Part shown: in pieces, positions 43,133 through 50,899 of the stretch
How the letters are laid out: every line of letters starts with the position of its first letter
How positions within the stretch are numbered: position 1 is the stretch's first letter
DNA from: Chitinophagaceae bacterium
GTDB taxonomy: Bacteria; Bacteroidota; Bacteroidia; Chitinophagales; Chitinophagaceae
Length of the DNA: 58,515 nucleotides
Assembly (NCBI GenBank): GCA_025449935.1
Contig: JANWIJ010000031.1
Location: forward strand, 1-58,515
Direction: 5' to 3'
Notes under the pieces: generated by a model
The model's database searches: none
Told to the model about the DNA's origin: nothing
What the model saw: only the letters and a program-made list of their open reading frames with translations
Translations under genes and position numbers: made by a program

Positions 43133-43933
43133 CTATTTTTTTTTCGTGGTGGAAGCAAGAAACTGCTCCAATGCAGCCACCATACTGGGAGCCTGGGGTT
43201 GTGGTGCTTTTATTTCCAGTTTCAGACCTGCTTCTTCAATGGCTTTGGAAGTATTGTTGCCAAATGCGCCTATTACAGTTCCGTTCTGTTTGTATTTAGG
43301 AAGGTTATCAAAAAGGCTCTTTACACCGCTGGGTGTGAAGAAACAAATCACATCATATTCTGTCCTGGTAAGAATCTCCTTTACATCACTGCTTCTCGTA
43401 CGGTACATAAAGGCCAGCGCGAAGTCACAGCTGTTCGCCTTCAGCCAGTTCACTATATCATTATCCTGTTGATTCTCAGAACAGACATAAAGAAATTTCT
43501 CATTGCCTTTATGTTTGTTGATGACGTCAAACATGCTCTTATTAGTGCCATCCGCCCCGTAAAAAACTTTTCGTTTCCGGTAAAGAATAAATTTTTGCAG
43601 GTAAAGCGCCACAGCTTCAGTAATACAGAAATACTTGGTGTCCTGGGAAACGCTGATCTTCAATTCCTCGCAGGTGCGGAAAAAGTGGTCAATGGCATTC
43701 CGGCTGGTGAACATCACCCCCGTATAATTCTGAATCTCAATCTTTTGTTTGCGGAAATCTCTTGCAGGTATGCCCTCCAGTTGGATAAAGGGATGAAAAT
43801 CCAATTCTACGCTGTACTTCCTTGAAAGTTCAAAGTAAGGTGACTTTTCACTTTCGGGTCTGGGCTGGGTAATCAGGATTTTCTGCATCGCTTTGGCCTG
43901 AACATTGGCCTTGTTAACACCGTTTTTACTCAT
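43133..43933 (-). CDS. hemD: Uroporphyrinogen-III synthase
   Basis: 266 residues from ATG 43933; a TTG at 43960 is less likely. It closes the tetrapyrrole ring with D-ring inversion. The family is poorly conserved, but the pattern is present: ILITQPRPESEKSPYF near the start, FTSRNAIDHFF, then the second domain with FLYVCSENQQDNDIVNWL, ICFFTPSGVKSLFDNLP and GAFGNNTSKAIEEAGLKLEI. A Gln/Lys tail ends in KKK. It follows the DUF4271 gene by 29 bases, and the pair is the usual arrangement in Bacteroidota. hemW is nearby but not in the operon. Confidence 0.88.
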   Translation of the reverse strand: MSKNGVNKANVQAKAMQKILITQPRPESEKSPYFELSRKYSVELDFHPFIQLEGIPARDFRKQKIEIQNYTGVMFTSRNAIDHFFRTCEELKISVSQDTKYFCITEAVALYLQKFILYRKRKVFYGADGTNKSMFDVINKHKGNEKFLYVCSENQQDNDIVNWLKANSCDFALAFMYRTRSSDVKEILTRTEYDVICFFTPSGVKSLFDNLPKYKQNGTVIGAFGNNTSKAIEEAGLKLEIKAPQPQAPSMVAALEQFLASTTKKK

Positions 43934-43962
43934 GTTCGGTTCGGCTAAAGTTGGCTGCAAAG

Positions 43963-44937
43963 TTAAGTAGTTATCGTGAAAAATACCAACAAACCCTTGT
44001 AAATCAGTAAAAGGGGAGCTATTTCAAAAGCACATAAGTATAAAAAGAAATGAAAAGGATTGACCCTGACCTGATTACGTATAGCAGCAAAGGTCAAAAT
44101 AAACCGGTACCCCAGCAACCCGGTAAGAAGGCACCAGGATAGTGTCATAGCGACTGTATACAAATTGCCGGTGGTAAAAGCAAGCATAATAAGGAAAGGC
44201 AATATGAGGATCCCGATCATTTTATTTACCACAAACACGATGAATATATAAGAATCTGCTCCTTCCTGCATATTGAATACCCAACCGGATACTTTAAGTC
44301 CAACAAACTTGATAAAGTATATAACCGATAAACCCATGCAGCAATAAAGAAATAATAGCCAGAAATTGCCCAGCGGGTTTAGTTTAAAATGTTCCAGGAT
44401 AAAAGTGATGTACAGGCCCGCACTGATGACAAAGAGTGCGTTCAGCAGCAACGAAGGAAGCGGTGTTTGAATTAATTGTTCGCTTATCTGTCTTTGTTTA
44501 AGCGTGGTTCTGAAAAAAAGCCTGAAGAGATCATTAAAATATTTGGGAAATGCCAGTCTTAATAGTGCATAAACCATCAATAAAAAAACCAGGATATAAA
44601 AAAGCAGGTCCTTGCCTTTAAATTCCCTGACTTCGCCGGTTGCAGAAACGGAAAGATTTGCACTAAATCCGAAGTAAGGATGCTGCTGAAGTATTTGCCA
44701 GCTAAGCTCGGGTAATGAAAGAGGGATGGCCGGGTTGATTTTCCACCCGGTATTTTTCAATGGCATAACGCTTACAGAATCGGTGACGCCTGTGACCGGC
44801 AAAGGAGCTTTGCGGAGACTATCAGCCAGGGTCAGCGAATCGGTTTGGAGCTTCCCCACTGAGTCGGTAACAGGTTGTGCAACGGCCAGGGCTGCAAGAA
44901 ATAAAAAGGAGACAAGGAGGGAAAGGGAGCGGTTCAA
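43963..44937 (-). CDS. DUF4271 membrane protein
   Basis: 324 residues from a TTG at 44937. This start gives a good signal sequence (LSLLVSFLFLAALAVAQ); the next Met is at residue 58, after it. A Ser/Thr/Pro-rich periplasmic stretch is followed by about seven helices (from residue 112 on), the DUF4271 region. Such genes regularly precede hemD in Bacteroidota. Function is unknown. A strong -7 box lies 18 bases upstream. Confidence 0.85.
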   Translation of the reverse strand: MNRSLSLLVSFLFLAALAVAQPVTDSVGKLQTDSLTLADSLRKAPLPVTGVTDSVSVMPLKNTGWKINPAIPLSLPELSWQILQQHPYFGFSANLSVSATGEVREFKGKDLLFYILVFLLMVYALLRLAFPKYFNDLFRLFFRTTLKQRQISEQLIQTPLPSLLLNALFVISAGLYITFILEHFKLNPLGNFWLLFLYCCMGLSVIYFIKFVGLKVSGWVFNMQEGADSYIFIVFVVNKMIGILILPFLIMLAFTTGNLYTVAMTLSWCLLTGLLGYRFILTFAAIRNQVRVNPFHFFLYLCAFEIAPLLLIYKGLLVFFTITT

Positions 44938-44954
44938 TTAATAAGATTGTAGCG

Positions 44955-44962
44955 CAAAAGTA
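44955..44962 (-). promoter_or_regulatory. Candidate -7 box (TACTTTTG) of the DUF4271-hemD operon
   Basis: An exact TAnnTTTG element 17 bases from the TTG start, with a TTTTT tract 18-19 bases further upstream as a -33 element. One of the best promoter matches in the window, and it supports the TTG start of the following gene. Confidence 0.5.
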
Positions 44963-45000
44963 TTATAAGCGGGTGGAGAGAAAAAGGGCAAATCATATTT

Positions 45001-46806
45001 CTAAAAATAATTTACAAACCCAAAATGAATTTTTGACTGCCGCAGGTTAAACCCGGTATCGTTTCTTTTTCCAACCGCCCAGGCCAGGTTGAAAACACCG
45101 GCCTTTGTTTCGAATGCCAGCCCGAGGCCCGTTCCAAAATAAGTATAATTGATTTGGTTGTAGCGGCTGTGGTTGCGGCCCCATCCCCCGTCCGCCAGCA
45201 CATAAAAAAAAGAATTCTGCCCCACGAGGTAACGGTATTCCAGGGTCCCTATTAGAAAATGTGAGAGGTACTGGCTTTCTTCATCAAAGCCCCGGAGAAG
45301 TTTATAACCGCCCAGCTGGAACAATTCGTTTCGAAAAATATTACCACTCTGGAACATGCCCCCGTTTATAGCCGTCTTTACGGTGCTCCGTTGCCCGCCC
45401 AGCGGAAAATACCTGGCCGCAACCGCCCTTACCCGGAACTGGTAGGTCTTCAGTTTTATGGTGTCATACAATGTACCAAAATCAAAACCCGGATCTCCCG
45501 GATCTTTTAATTCCAGTATTTCATTGTTCTTATTCAATTTTTTGGTGCCGATCGATGTGACTATCCTGAATTCATTGCCTTTCCTGGGGTTTAAGCGGTA
45601 ATCGGTATTATTAAATTCATAATCCATACCTATATTAAAGGAGCTTACATCAGCCACATCCGGCAAACGGCGGGTTTGAATAACCAGTGATCCATTCACT
45701 CCACCCTGGCTGACGATGGTTTGAATACGCTGGATAAAAAGTTTGCCCGCCTGGTTATTGTTCAATACATATTGAGCGCCGAGTTGAAAATTGATGTTCA
45801 AAAAAGTGCTGTCTTTGCGGAACATATCAAATGAAAAATCCAATCCAACCGGTGACCGGAAAAGATAGGGATGCTGGTAGAGCAAATTCAGCCGGGGAGA
45901 TTTTACCTGGATCTGCTGCCAGTTCAACCCGATAGTCTCCCCGGAACCAAGGGCATTCTTCAGCAGGATATTCGCTTCCCCGGTGATTAATAATTTTTTG
46001 GAAGACAACTGATCGTTATTGGGCAAAAAACCAACCAGCACATTGATCTGGCTGCTGCGCTTCTGTTTCAGGTACATATTTAATACAGACCCGGTGCCAA
46101 GCATAGTGAGGTTCGCGGGTTGTTCTTCTTCTACATAAGTGAGCTCCCTTATTTTTTTATTAACGCGCTGCAGCTTTTCCTTACTATAAGTGCTTCCATT
46201 GGGCATGTCGAGGTACCGTTGCAAATAACTGTTGGATATTTTTGCATTTCCATAAATCCGGATGCTGTCAATTTTATATAAGGGACCTTTATCCGCTTTG
46301 AGCAGCGCGGAAACCTGATCCTCCTCCAGTTGCAGGCTGTCAAGATAAATCCGGGCAAATGGGTACCCGTTATTTTCATAATAATTGAGCAGCCTCTCCT
46401 GCCAGAGCTGGACCTGCGAAAAATCCATTGGCTTATTAGAAAATGATTTTTCCCGCCACCCCACAGCATCGAGCACCGGGGGTTCAATACCGGTCGCATT
46501 TAACTGTACCCAGTTGTATAATTCACCGAGGTATAATTTTATCCAGGCGAAGGAAGAATCATACCTGATACTGTCAACAGATGCGGTAACATATCCTTTT
46601 GCCCGCAGGAAGCCGGGTAGCTTTTCAATATAGTCAGAACCGGCAACCCGGGAGGTGAAGCTTGTTTGTATCCCCGTTAGCGAAACAATGGCTGCCGAAT
46701 CCCTGTCGGCACCCCGGATGTATAAATGATAGTTGCCCTGGCCGGAAACATAAATCGCCGGTAAGAAAATAGCAAGAACCGATATTTGCAGTCTTAATTT
46801 TGTCAT
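45001..46806 (-). CDS. BamA/TamA-family outer-membrane protein
   Basis: 601 residues. Signal peptide about 1-22. POTRA-like domains cover roughly 25-250 (FLRAKGYVTASVDSIRYD, NNGYPFARIYLDSLQ, DSIRIYGNAKISNSYLQRYL), followed by a 16-strand barrel ending in GFVNYF, a terminal Phe. The barrel has GYKLLRGFDEESQY, matching the xRGF-type motif of Omp85 proteins. It is shorter than BamA and is better called TamA-like, perhaps for lipid or protein transport at the outer membrane. It is divergent from hemW across a 62-base gap. Confidence 0.9.
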   Translation of the reverse strand: MTKLRLQISVLAIFLPAIYVSGQGNYHLYIRGADRDSAAIVSLTGIQTSFTSRVAGSDYIEKLPGFLRAKGYVTASVDSIRYDSSFAWIKLYLGELYNWVQLNATGIEPPVLDAVGWREKSFSNKPMDFSQVQLWQERLLNYYENNGYPFARIYLDSLQLEEDQVSALLKADKGPLYKIDSIRIYGNAKISNSYLQRYLDMPNGSTYSKEKLQRVNKKIRELTYVEEEQPANLTMLGTGSVLNMYLKQKRSSQINVLVGFLPNNDQLSSKKLLITGEANILLKNALGSGETIGLNWQQIQVKSPRLNLLYQHPYLFRSPVGLDFSFDMFRKDSTFLNINFQLGAQYVLNNNQAGKLFIQRIQTIVSQGGVNGSLVIQTRRLPDVADVSSFNIGMDYEFNNTDYRLNPRKGNEFRIVTSIGTKKLNKNNEILELKDPGDPGFDFGTLYDTIKLKTYQFRVRAVAARYFPLGGQRSTVKTAINGGMFQSGNIFRNELFQLGGYKLLRGFDEESQYLSHFLIGTLEYRYLVGQNSFFYVLADGGWGRNHSRYNQINYTYFGTGLGLAFETKAGVFNLAWAVGKRNDTGFNLRQSKIHFGFVNYF

Positions 46807-46868
46807 GGGGCTTTTCGCCAGGATAATCAGTTGTTGCAGTAAAAATATTCATTAAATCCCAAACTCCT

Positions 46869-47999
46869 TTGGCCGGTATCTACATTCATATCCCTTTTTG
46901 CAAACAGGCATGTCACTACTGCAATTTTCATTTCAGCACTTCTCTTCACTATAAAAACGAACTGGTTGCTGCTTTATTGAAAGAAATTGAATTAAGAAAG
47001 GGATACCTGGAAAATGAAATCATCGAAACCATCTATTTCGGTGGGGGCACTCCTTCCTTGCTCAGCCCGGAAGAATTGGAATCACTTATACAGGAAGTAT
47101 ACCGCCAATTTGAAATTACCCGGGATCCCGAAATTACCCTGGAGGCTAACCCGGATGATATTACAGAAGAAAAATTGCAGCAATGGAAAAAAGCAGGCAT
47201 CAACCGCCTGAGTATAGGTGTGCAAAGTTTTTTCGGGGAAGACCTCCAATGGATGAACCGGGCACATACTGCAGAACAGGCCAGGGACAATCTGCAGCTG
47301 TCCACAAAATATTTTGAAAATATCACCATTGACCTGATATACGGGACGCCCGGGTTAACCAATGAGAAATGTGAACAAAATATAGCAACAGCTATTTCAC
47401 TGGGTATCCCACACCTTTCCTGTTATGCCCTGACGGTAGAACCCCGGACCCCGCTGGACAAAATGATCCGGCAGCATAAAACAGAAAATATCAATCCCGA
47501 TAAACAATCAGAACAGTTTTTGTTACTGATGCAATGGCTGGAAGATGCCGGGTATGAGCACTACGAGATATCCAACTTTGCAAAACTTGCCTGTCCGGCA
47601 GGCAGGCCAGGGTGGAGGAGCCGTCATAATTCTTCCTACTGGCAGGGAAAAAAATACCTGGGCATTGGCCCGTCGGCCCATTCATTTAATGGAACGGAAA
47701 GGCAATGGAATATCGCCAACAACAAGGTATACCTGGAATCAATTAATAACGAACTGATCCCTTTTGAAAAAGAAAGTTTAACCGATGTTCAGCAACTGAA
47801 TGAGTATATCATGACTTCGCTCAGAACATCAGAAGGAATAAGACTTGACCGGCCGGGAGAATTACTGGGCAAGGAACTGCAGATTAAGAGCAGGAAGCAC
47901 ATTGACCGTGGTTTATTAAAAATGGAAAACAATGCACTGGTGCTGACAAGAGAAGGTAAACTATTAGCCGACGGTGTTGCGGCTGATTTATTTTTTTAG
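46869..47999 (+). CDS. hemW: Radical SAM haem chaperone HemW
   Basis: 376 residues from a TTG at 46869 (product MAGIYIHIPFCKQACHYCNF). The radical-SAM cluster motif is Cys11-x3-Cys15-x2-Cys18. HemW-type proteins hand haem to targets and were long mistaken for oxygen-independent coproporphyrinogen oxidase. The fold segments YFGGGTPSLLSPEEL, LEANPDDITEEKL and IGVQSFFGEDLQWMNRAH are intact. Residues 240-246 (LACPAGR) are an in-frame insertion of a palindromic repeat between FAK and the conserved PGW-SRHNSSYW segment. It overlaps the downstream small gene by four bases. Confidence 0.92.
   Translation: MAGIYIHIPFCKQACHYCNFHFSTSLHYKNELVAALLKEIELRKGYLENEIIETIYFGGGTPSLLSPEELESLIQEVYRQFEITRDPEITLEANPDDITEEKLQQWKKAGINRLSIGVQSFFGEDLQWMNRAHTAEQARDNLQLSTKYFENITIDLIYGTPGLTNEKCEQNIATAISLGIPHLSCYALTVEPRTPLDKMIRQHKTENINPDKQSEQFLLLMQWLEDAGYEHYEISNFAKLACPAGRPGWRSRHNSSYWQGKKYLGIGPSAHSFNGTERQWNIANNKVYLESINNELIPFEKESLTDVQQLNEYIMTSLRTSEGIRLDRPGELLGKELQIKSRKHIDRGLLKMENNALVLTREGKLLADGVAADLFF
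47586..47611 (+). repeat. Palindromic repeat inserted in frame in hemW
   Basis: The 21 bases 47586-47606 encode LACPAGR, which interrupts an otherwise conserved HemW segment. The core GCCTGTCCGGCAGGC (47589-47603) folds into a 7-bp hairpin with one G-U pair. The length, a multiple of three, keeps the frame open. GC content is far above the surrounding gene. Confidence 0.65.
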
Positions 48000-48202
48000 G
48001 CCTTGCTGATCCACGCGGCAATAATATTCAACACACAACCCAGCGCCACTAATGAAGTAAGGATAAAATTGAGCCATTTAATGGGATAAGGCCGGGTGCT
48101 TCCTTCCCTGTTGCCTTCCTGCCACTTATTAAAATCAAGAACGTTCAGGATGATCAGTACAACAGCTGCCAGCAAAAAAAGCACCTGGAAAAACTGGATC
48201 AT
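47996..48202 (-). CDS. Small two-helix membrane protein
   Basis: 68 residues. Hydrophobic helices lie at about 3-21 (FFQVLFLLAAVVLIILNVL) and 46-64 (FILTSLVALGCVLNIIAAW), joined by a charged loop with KWQEGNREGSTRPYPIKW. No family recognised. It lies on the strand opposite hemW, sharing four bases with its 3' end, and downstream of gpsA and a 36-codon frame, which suggests an operon with them. Confidence 0.65.
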   Translation of the reverse strand: MIQFFQVLFLLAAVVLIILNVLDFNKWQEGNREGSTRPYPIKWLNFILTSLVALGCVLNIIAAWISKA

Positions 48203-48228
48203 GGGGCGTGTATTTATAGCCCGTGAAG

Positions 48229-48339
48229 TTAAAGTTTTTGCTGATACTGTTTCCAGTAATCGTATAACTGTTTTCCTGCCAGGCAGAGCACCATTATCAA
48301 AATGGCGGCGGGTGCGAATCCATGGTACGAAAGTGGCAT
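48229..48339 (-). CDS. 36-residue single-helix membrane peptide (predicted)
   Basis: ATG at 48339 to TAA at 48229. The product starts MPLSYHGFAPAAILIMVL, with a helix (about 8-22) and a charged, Gln/Tyr/Lys-rich tail (YDYWKQYQQKL). It fills the gap between gpsA (43 bases upstream) and the 68-residue membrane protein (26 bases downstream) with regular spacing, as expected for a real small gene. Two neighbouring small membrane proteins of similar make-up add weight. Direct evidence of translation is lacking. Confidence 0.45.
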   Translation of the reverse strand: MPLSYHGFAPAAILIMVLCLAGKQLYDYWKQYQQKL

Positions 48340-48382
48340 AGGGTAAAATTTAAACTGTTCATCGCCTTCCTATTTGTCCTTC

Positions 48383-49453
48383 TCAGACCAACACCTGTTC
48401 TATGCGTTTAAATCCGTCGGAAGGTTTAACAGTTTCCCATAGTATTTTGTAGACCGTTTCAGCTATAGGAATAGCTGCATCTATCGACTTATTTATGTTA
48501 TAAATACAGCGGGATGCATTATAACCCTCTGCCACCATGTTCATTTCCGTTTGTATCGCCCTGACCGTTAGGCCCCGGCCGATCATATTGCCAAATCTCC
48601 GGTTGCGGCTATACAGGGAATAACACGTAACGAGCAGGTCTCCCAGGTATACGGAGGCAGCATAGTTGGGGGTTTTACGATGGGTAACAGGATCCTCTCC
48701 GTCATGCTCACCCACAGTAATATGTTCCGCCCCGAATTTCTTTAAAAACCCGGCCATCTCATCGGCAGCATTGGCAATATAAACGCTCAAAAAATTATCC
48801 CCGTAATCAAGGCCGTGTGCAATACCGGCGCCCAGGGCATAAATGTTTTTCAATACGGCCGCATATTGCACTCCCAGGATATCATGGTTGACGATGGTGC
48901 TGATATAATGCGTGGAAAAATGGGAAGCGATTTCAGATGCGGTGGTAATATCTGTTCCGGAGAAAGTGAGATAAGATAATTTTTCTTCTGCCACTTCTTC
49001 TGCATGGCAGGGACCCAGTACGGCAAAATAATCTTCCAAAGGCAGGTTGAATTTTTCGGCCAGGTGATAATTGAGGAGGATATTTTTATCCGGTAAAAGC
49101 CCCTTGATAGCTGACACAATTTTTTTCCCGGCTAGATCTCCCGGTCGCAAGGGCGACAGGCTTTCTTCGGCATAGGCAGAGGGAACGCCAATGATCAGCA
49201 CGCCGGACTTTGCAACAACTTCTTTAATGTCGGCTGACATGGAGAGTAACGAAACATCAAAGCGGGCTGAACTTAAATAACGGGGATTATGGTGTTTTTC
49301 AGCAATATGCTGGATGACGTCCTTATTTCTAATCCACCAGTTGATAGGATGTTTTTTATCTGTCAGGATTTTTGCCAGTGCTGTCGCCCAACTACCCCCG
49401 CCGATAATACCAAATGTCATAGCAGATAAATTATTTTTCGCCTGTTCTTCCAT
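48383..49453 (-). CDS. gpsA: NAD(P)H-dependent glycerol-3-phosphate dehydrogenase
   Basis: 356 residues from ATG 49453 (ATG 49420, at residue 12, is an alternative nearer the fold). It reduces dihydroxyacetone phosphate to glycerol-3-phosphate for phospholipid synthesis, the opposite direction to glpD. The nucleotide loop IIGGGSWATALAKIL (16-30), the catalytic Lys region VQYAAVLKNIYALGAGIAHG and the substrate-binding NRRFGNMIGRG are all visible. A terminator from the adaptor gene lies just upstream, so it has its own promoter. Confidence 0.95.
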   Translation of the reverse strand: MEEQAKNNLSAMTFGIIGGGSWATALAKILTDKKHPINWWIRNKDVIQHIAEKHHNPRYLSSARFDVSLLSMSADIKEVVAKSGVLIIGVPSAYAEESLSPLRPGDLAGKKIVSAIKGLLPDKNILLNYHLAEKFNLPLEDYFAVLGPCHAEEVAEEKLSYLTFSGTDITTASEIASHFSTHYISTIVNHDILGVQYAAVLKNIYALGAGIAHGLDYGDNFLSVYIANAADEMAGFLKKFGAEHITVGEHDGEDPVTHRKTPNYAASVYLGDLLVTCYSLYSRNRRFGNMIGRGLTVRAIQTEMNMVAEGYNASRCIYNINKSIDAAIPIAETVYKILWETVKPSDGFKRIEQVLV

Positions 49454-49495
49454 TCCTAAAGGTATGAAACCCGGTTATTCAATGCGGATGCTGAA

Positions 49496-49526
49496 AAATA
49501 AAAAAGGGTACCGGAACCGGCACCCT
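49496..49526 (-). terminator. Intrinsic terminator after the HlyD adaptor gene
   Basis: On the minus strand GGGTGCCGG pairs with CCGGTACCC (one mismatch) with a two-base loop, followed by a long T-rich run. It ends the TolC-HlyD transcript before gpsA. Confidence 0.8.
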
Positions 49527-49535
49527 CCTATTATC

Positions 49536-50888
49536 TTATTTTTTTTCGAAGAGCTTGTCTTTGGGTACCACTTTTACTTTGGCACCGTCCTTTAATGTTT
49601 TGCTGATTGCGTTGTAAGGACCTGTTATTACTTCTTCCCCCGGCTTTAACCCGCTCAGTACTTCAATATAATTGATATCCTGTATCCCTGATTTTACGAC
49701 CACTTTTTTAACGGTGCCATCCGGCTGTAATACAAAGACCACTTCTTCCAGTTCATCATCAGCTGAATTATTCATTTCATCATTTTCTTCTTCTCCCTTG
49801 CTTTCTTTCTCCTCCTTCTTTTTATCGGCCATGCTTTTATCGCTTCCTTTTACCCGTGCGTTCACAGCGGTAATCGGCACGGCGAGCACATTATCAACCC
49901 GTTTGGTTTTAATGTCTGCGCTCGCGTTCATACCGGGACGGAATGGAAATGTTTTACCGGCCAGGTCCTGGTAAGATGCTTTGTCGAGCCTGATCCTGAC
50001 TTCATAGTTGGTCACATCATTTGAAGTTGGCATAGGGGATGAACTTTTGGTGCTGCTGGCAATCTTGGTCACGATCCCTTTAAATTTCCGGTTGTTGTAG
50101 GCATCCACCTCCACATCAGCGGAGTCGCCAATATTCACTTTTACAATATCATTTTCCCCAACATCTACCCGCACTTCCAGCACGGACATGTCGGCTACGG
50201 TCATCATCTCCGTACCAACATTAAAACTGTTGCCCGCCACACTTTCTCCTTTTTTTACCTTTAAAGATGACACCACCCCGTCCATCGGGGATTGAATGGT
50301 GGTACGGCTGAGATCCTTGTTGGCTTTGCTCAAACCGGTTTGGGTAGACTGAACATTCGCTTTTAACCCTTTAATATTCATCTCGGCTGCATTGTAATTG
50401 GCCTGTGCTGACCGCAATGTCGTTTCGTACTGTTCGAACTCAGATTTCGAGATCACTTTCTGATCATACAATGTTTTATTCCGGTCAAATGCGAGCCTTG
50501 CCTGTTCAAGGTTTGCCTTCAACGCTTCCAGGGCAGCCTTGCTGTTATCCACTGTGGCTACCGACTGGTTTACCCGGGATGCTGCTTCATCCCGCTGCAG
50601 CGCATAAATATCTGCATAAATGTGAGCCAGTACTTTTCCTTTAAAAACACTGTCGCCTTCCTCGACATTTAATTCAGTGATTTGTCCGGATATATCCGGG
50701 CTGATCTTTACTTCCACTTCCGGGTAAATTTTCCCGCTCGCATTTACGGTTTCTATAATGGTTCTTTTTGATGCTTTTTCAACCGCCACTTTTTCTGTCT
50801 TCTTTCCGCCACTCATTGCATTCACCAACACCAGGATACCAATGATCACTGCCCCAATTATCAATCCCCATTTTAATTTCTTATTCAT
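49536..50888 (-). CDS. Periplasmic adaptor (HlyD/MacA-type) of an efflux system
   Basis: 450 residues. One inner-membrane helix near 7-25, then a biotinyl-lipoyl half motif (SGQITELNVEEGDSVFKGKVLAHI), a coiled-coil hairpin (about 95-195), the second lipoyl half (SPMDGVVSSLKVKKGESV) and beta-barrel domains. Residues 350-382 are an unusual Lys/Glu/Asp-rich stretch (for example KKKEEKESKGEEENDEM) inside the membrane-proximal part. The TolC gene lies 11 bases upstream. No permease is encoded in the window, so the energised partner must lie elsewhere. Confidence 0.92.
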   Translation of the reverse strand: MNKKLKWGLIIGAVIIGILVLVNAMSGGKKTEKVAVEKASKRTIIETVNASGKIYPEVEVKISPDISGQITELNVEEGDSVFKGKVLAHIYADIYALQRDEAASRVNQSVATVDNSKAALEALKANLEQARLAFDRNKTLYDQKVISKSEFEQYETTLRSAQANYNAAEMNIKGLKANVQSTQTGLSKANKDLSRTTIQSPMDGVVSSLKVKKGESVAGNSFNVGTEMMTVADMSVLEVRVDVGENDIVKVNIGDSADVEVDAYNNRKFKGIVTKIASSTKSSSPMPTSNDVTNYEVRIRLDKASYQDLAGKTFPFRPGMNASADIKTKRVDNVLAVPITAVNARVKGSDKSMADKKKEEKESKGEEENDEMNNSADDELEEVVFVLQPDGTVKKVVVKSGIQDINYIEVLSGLKPGEEVITGPYNAISKTLKDGAKVKVVPKDKLFEKK

Positions 50889-50899
50889 TTAAAAGACGT

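Noticed and set aside
43199-43825. 208-codon plus-strand frame opposite hemD
   Set aside because: It lies entirely antisense to a gene with clear family segments, its product has no recognisable domain, and it is rich in residues expected from reading the opposite strand.
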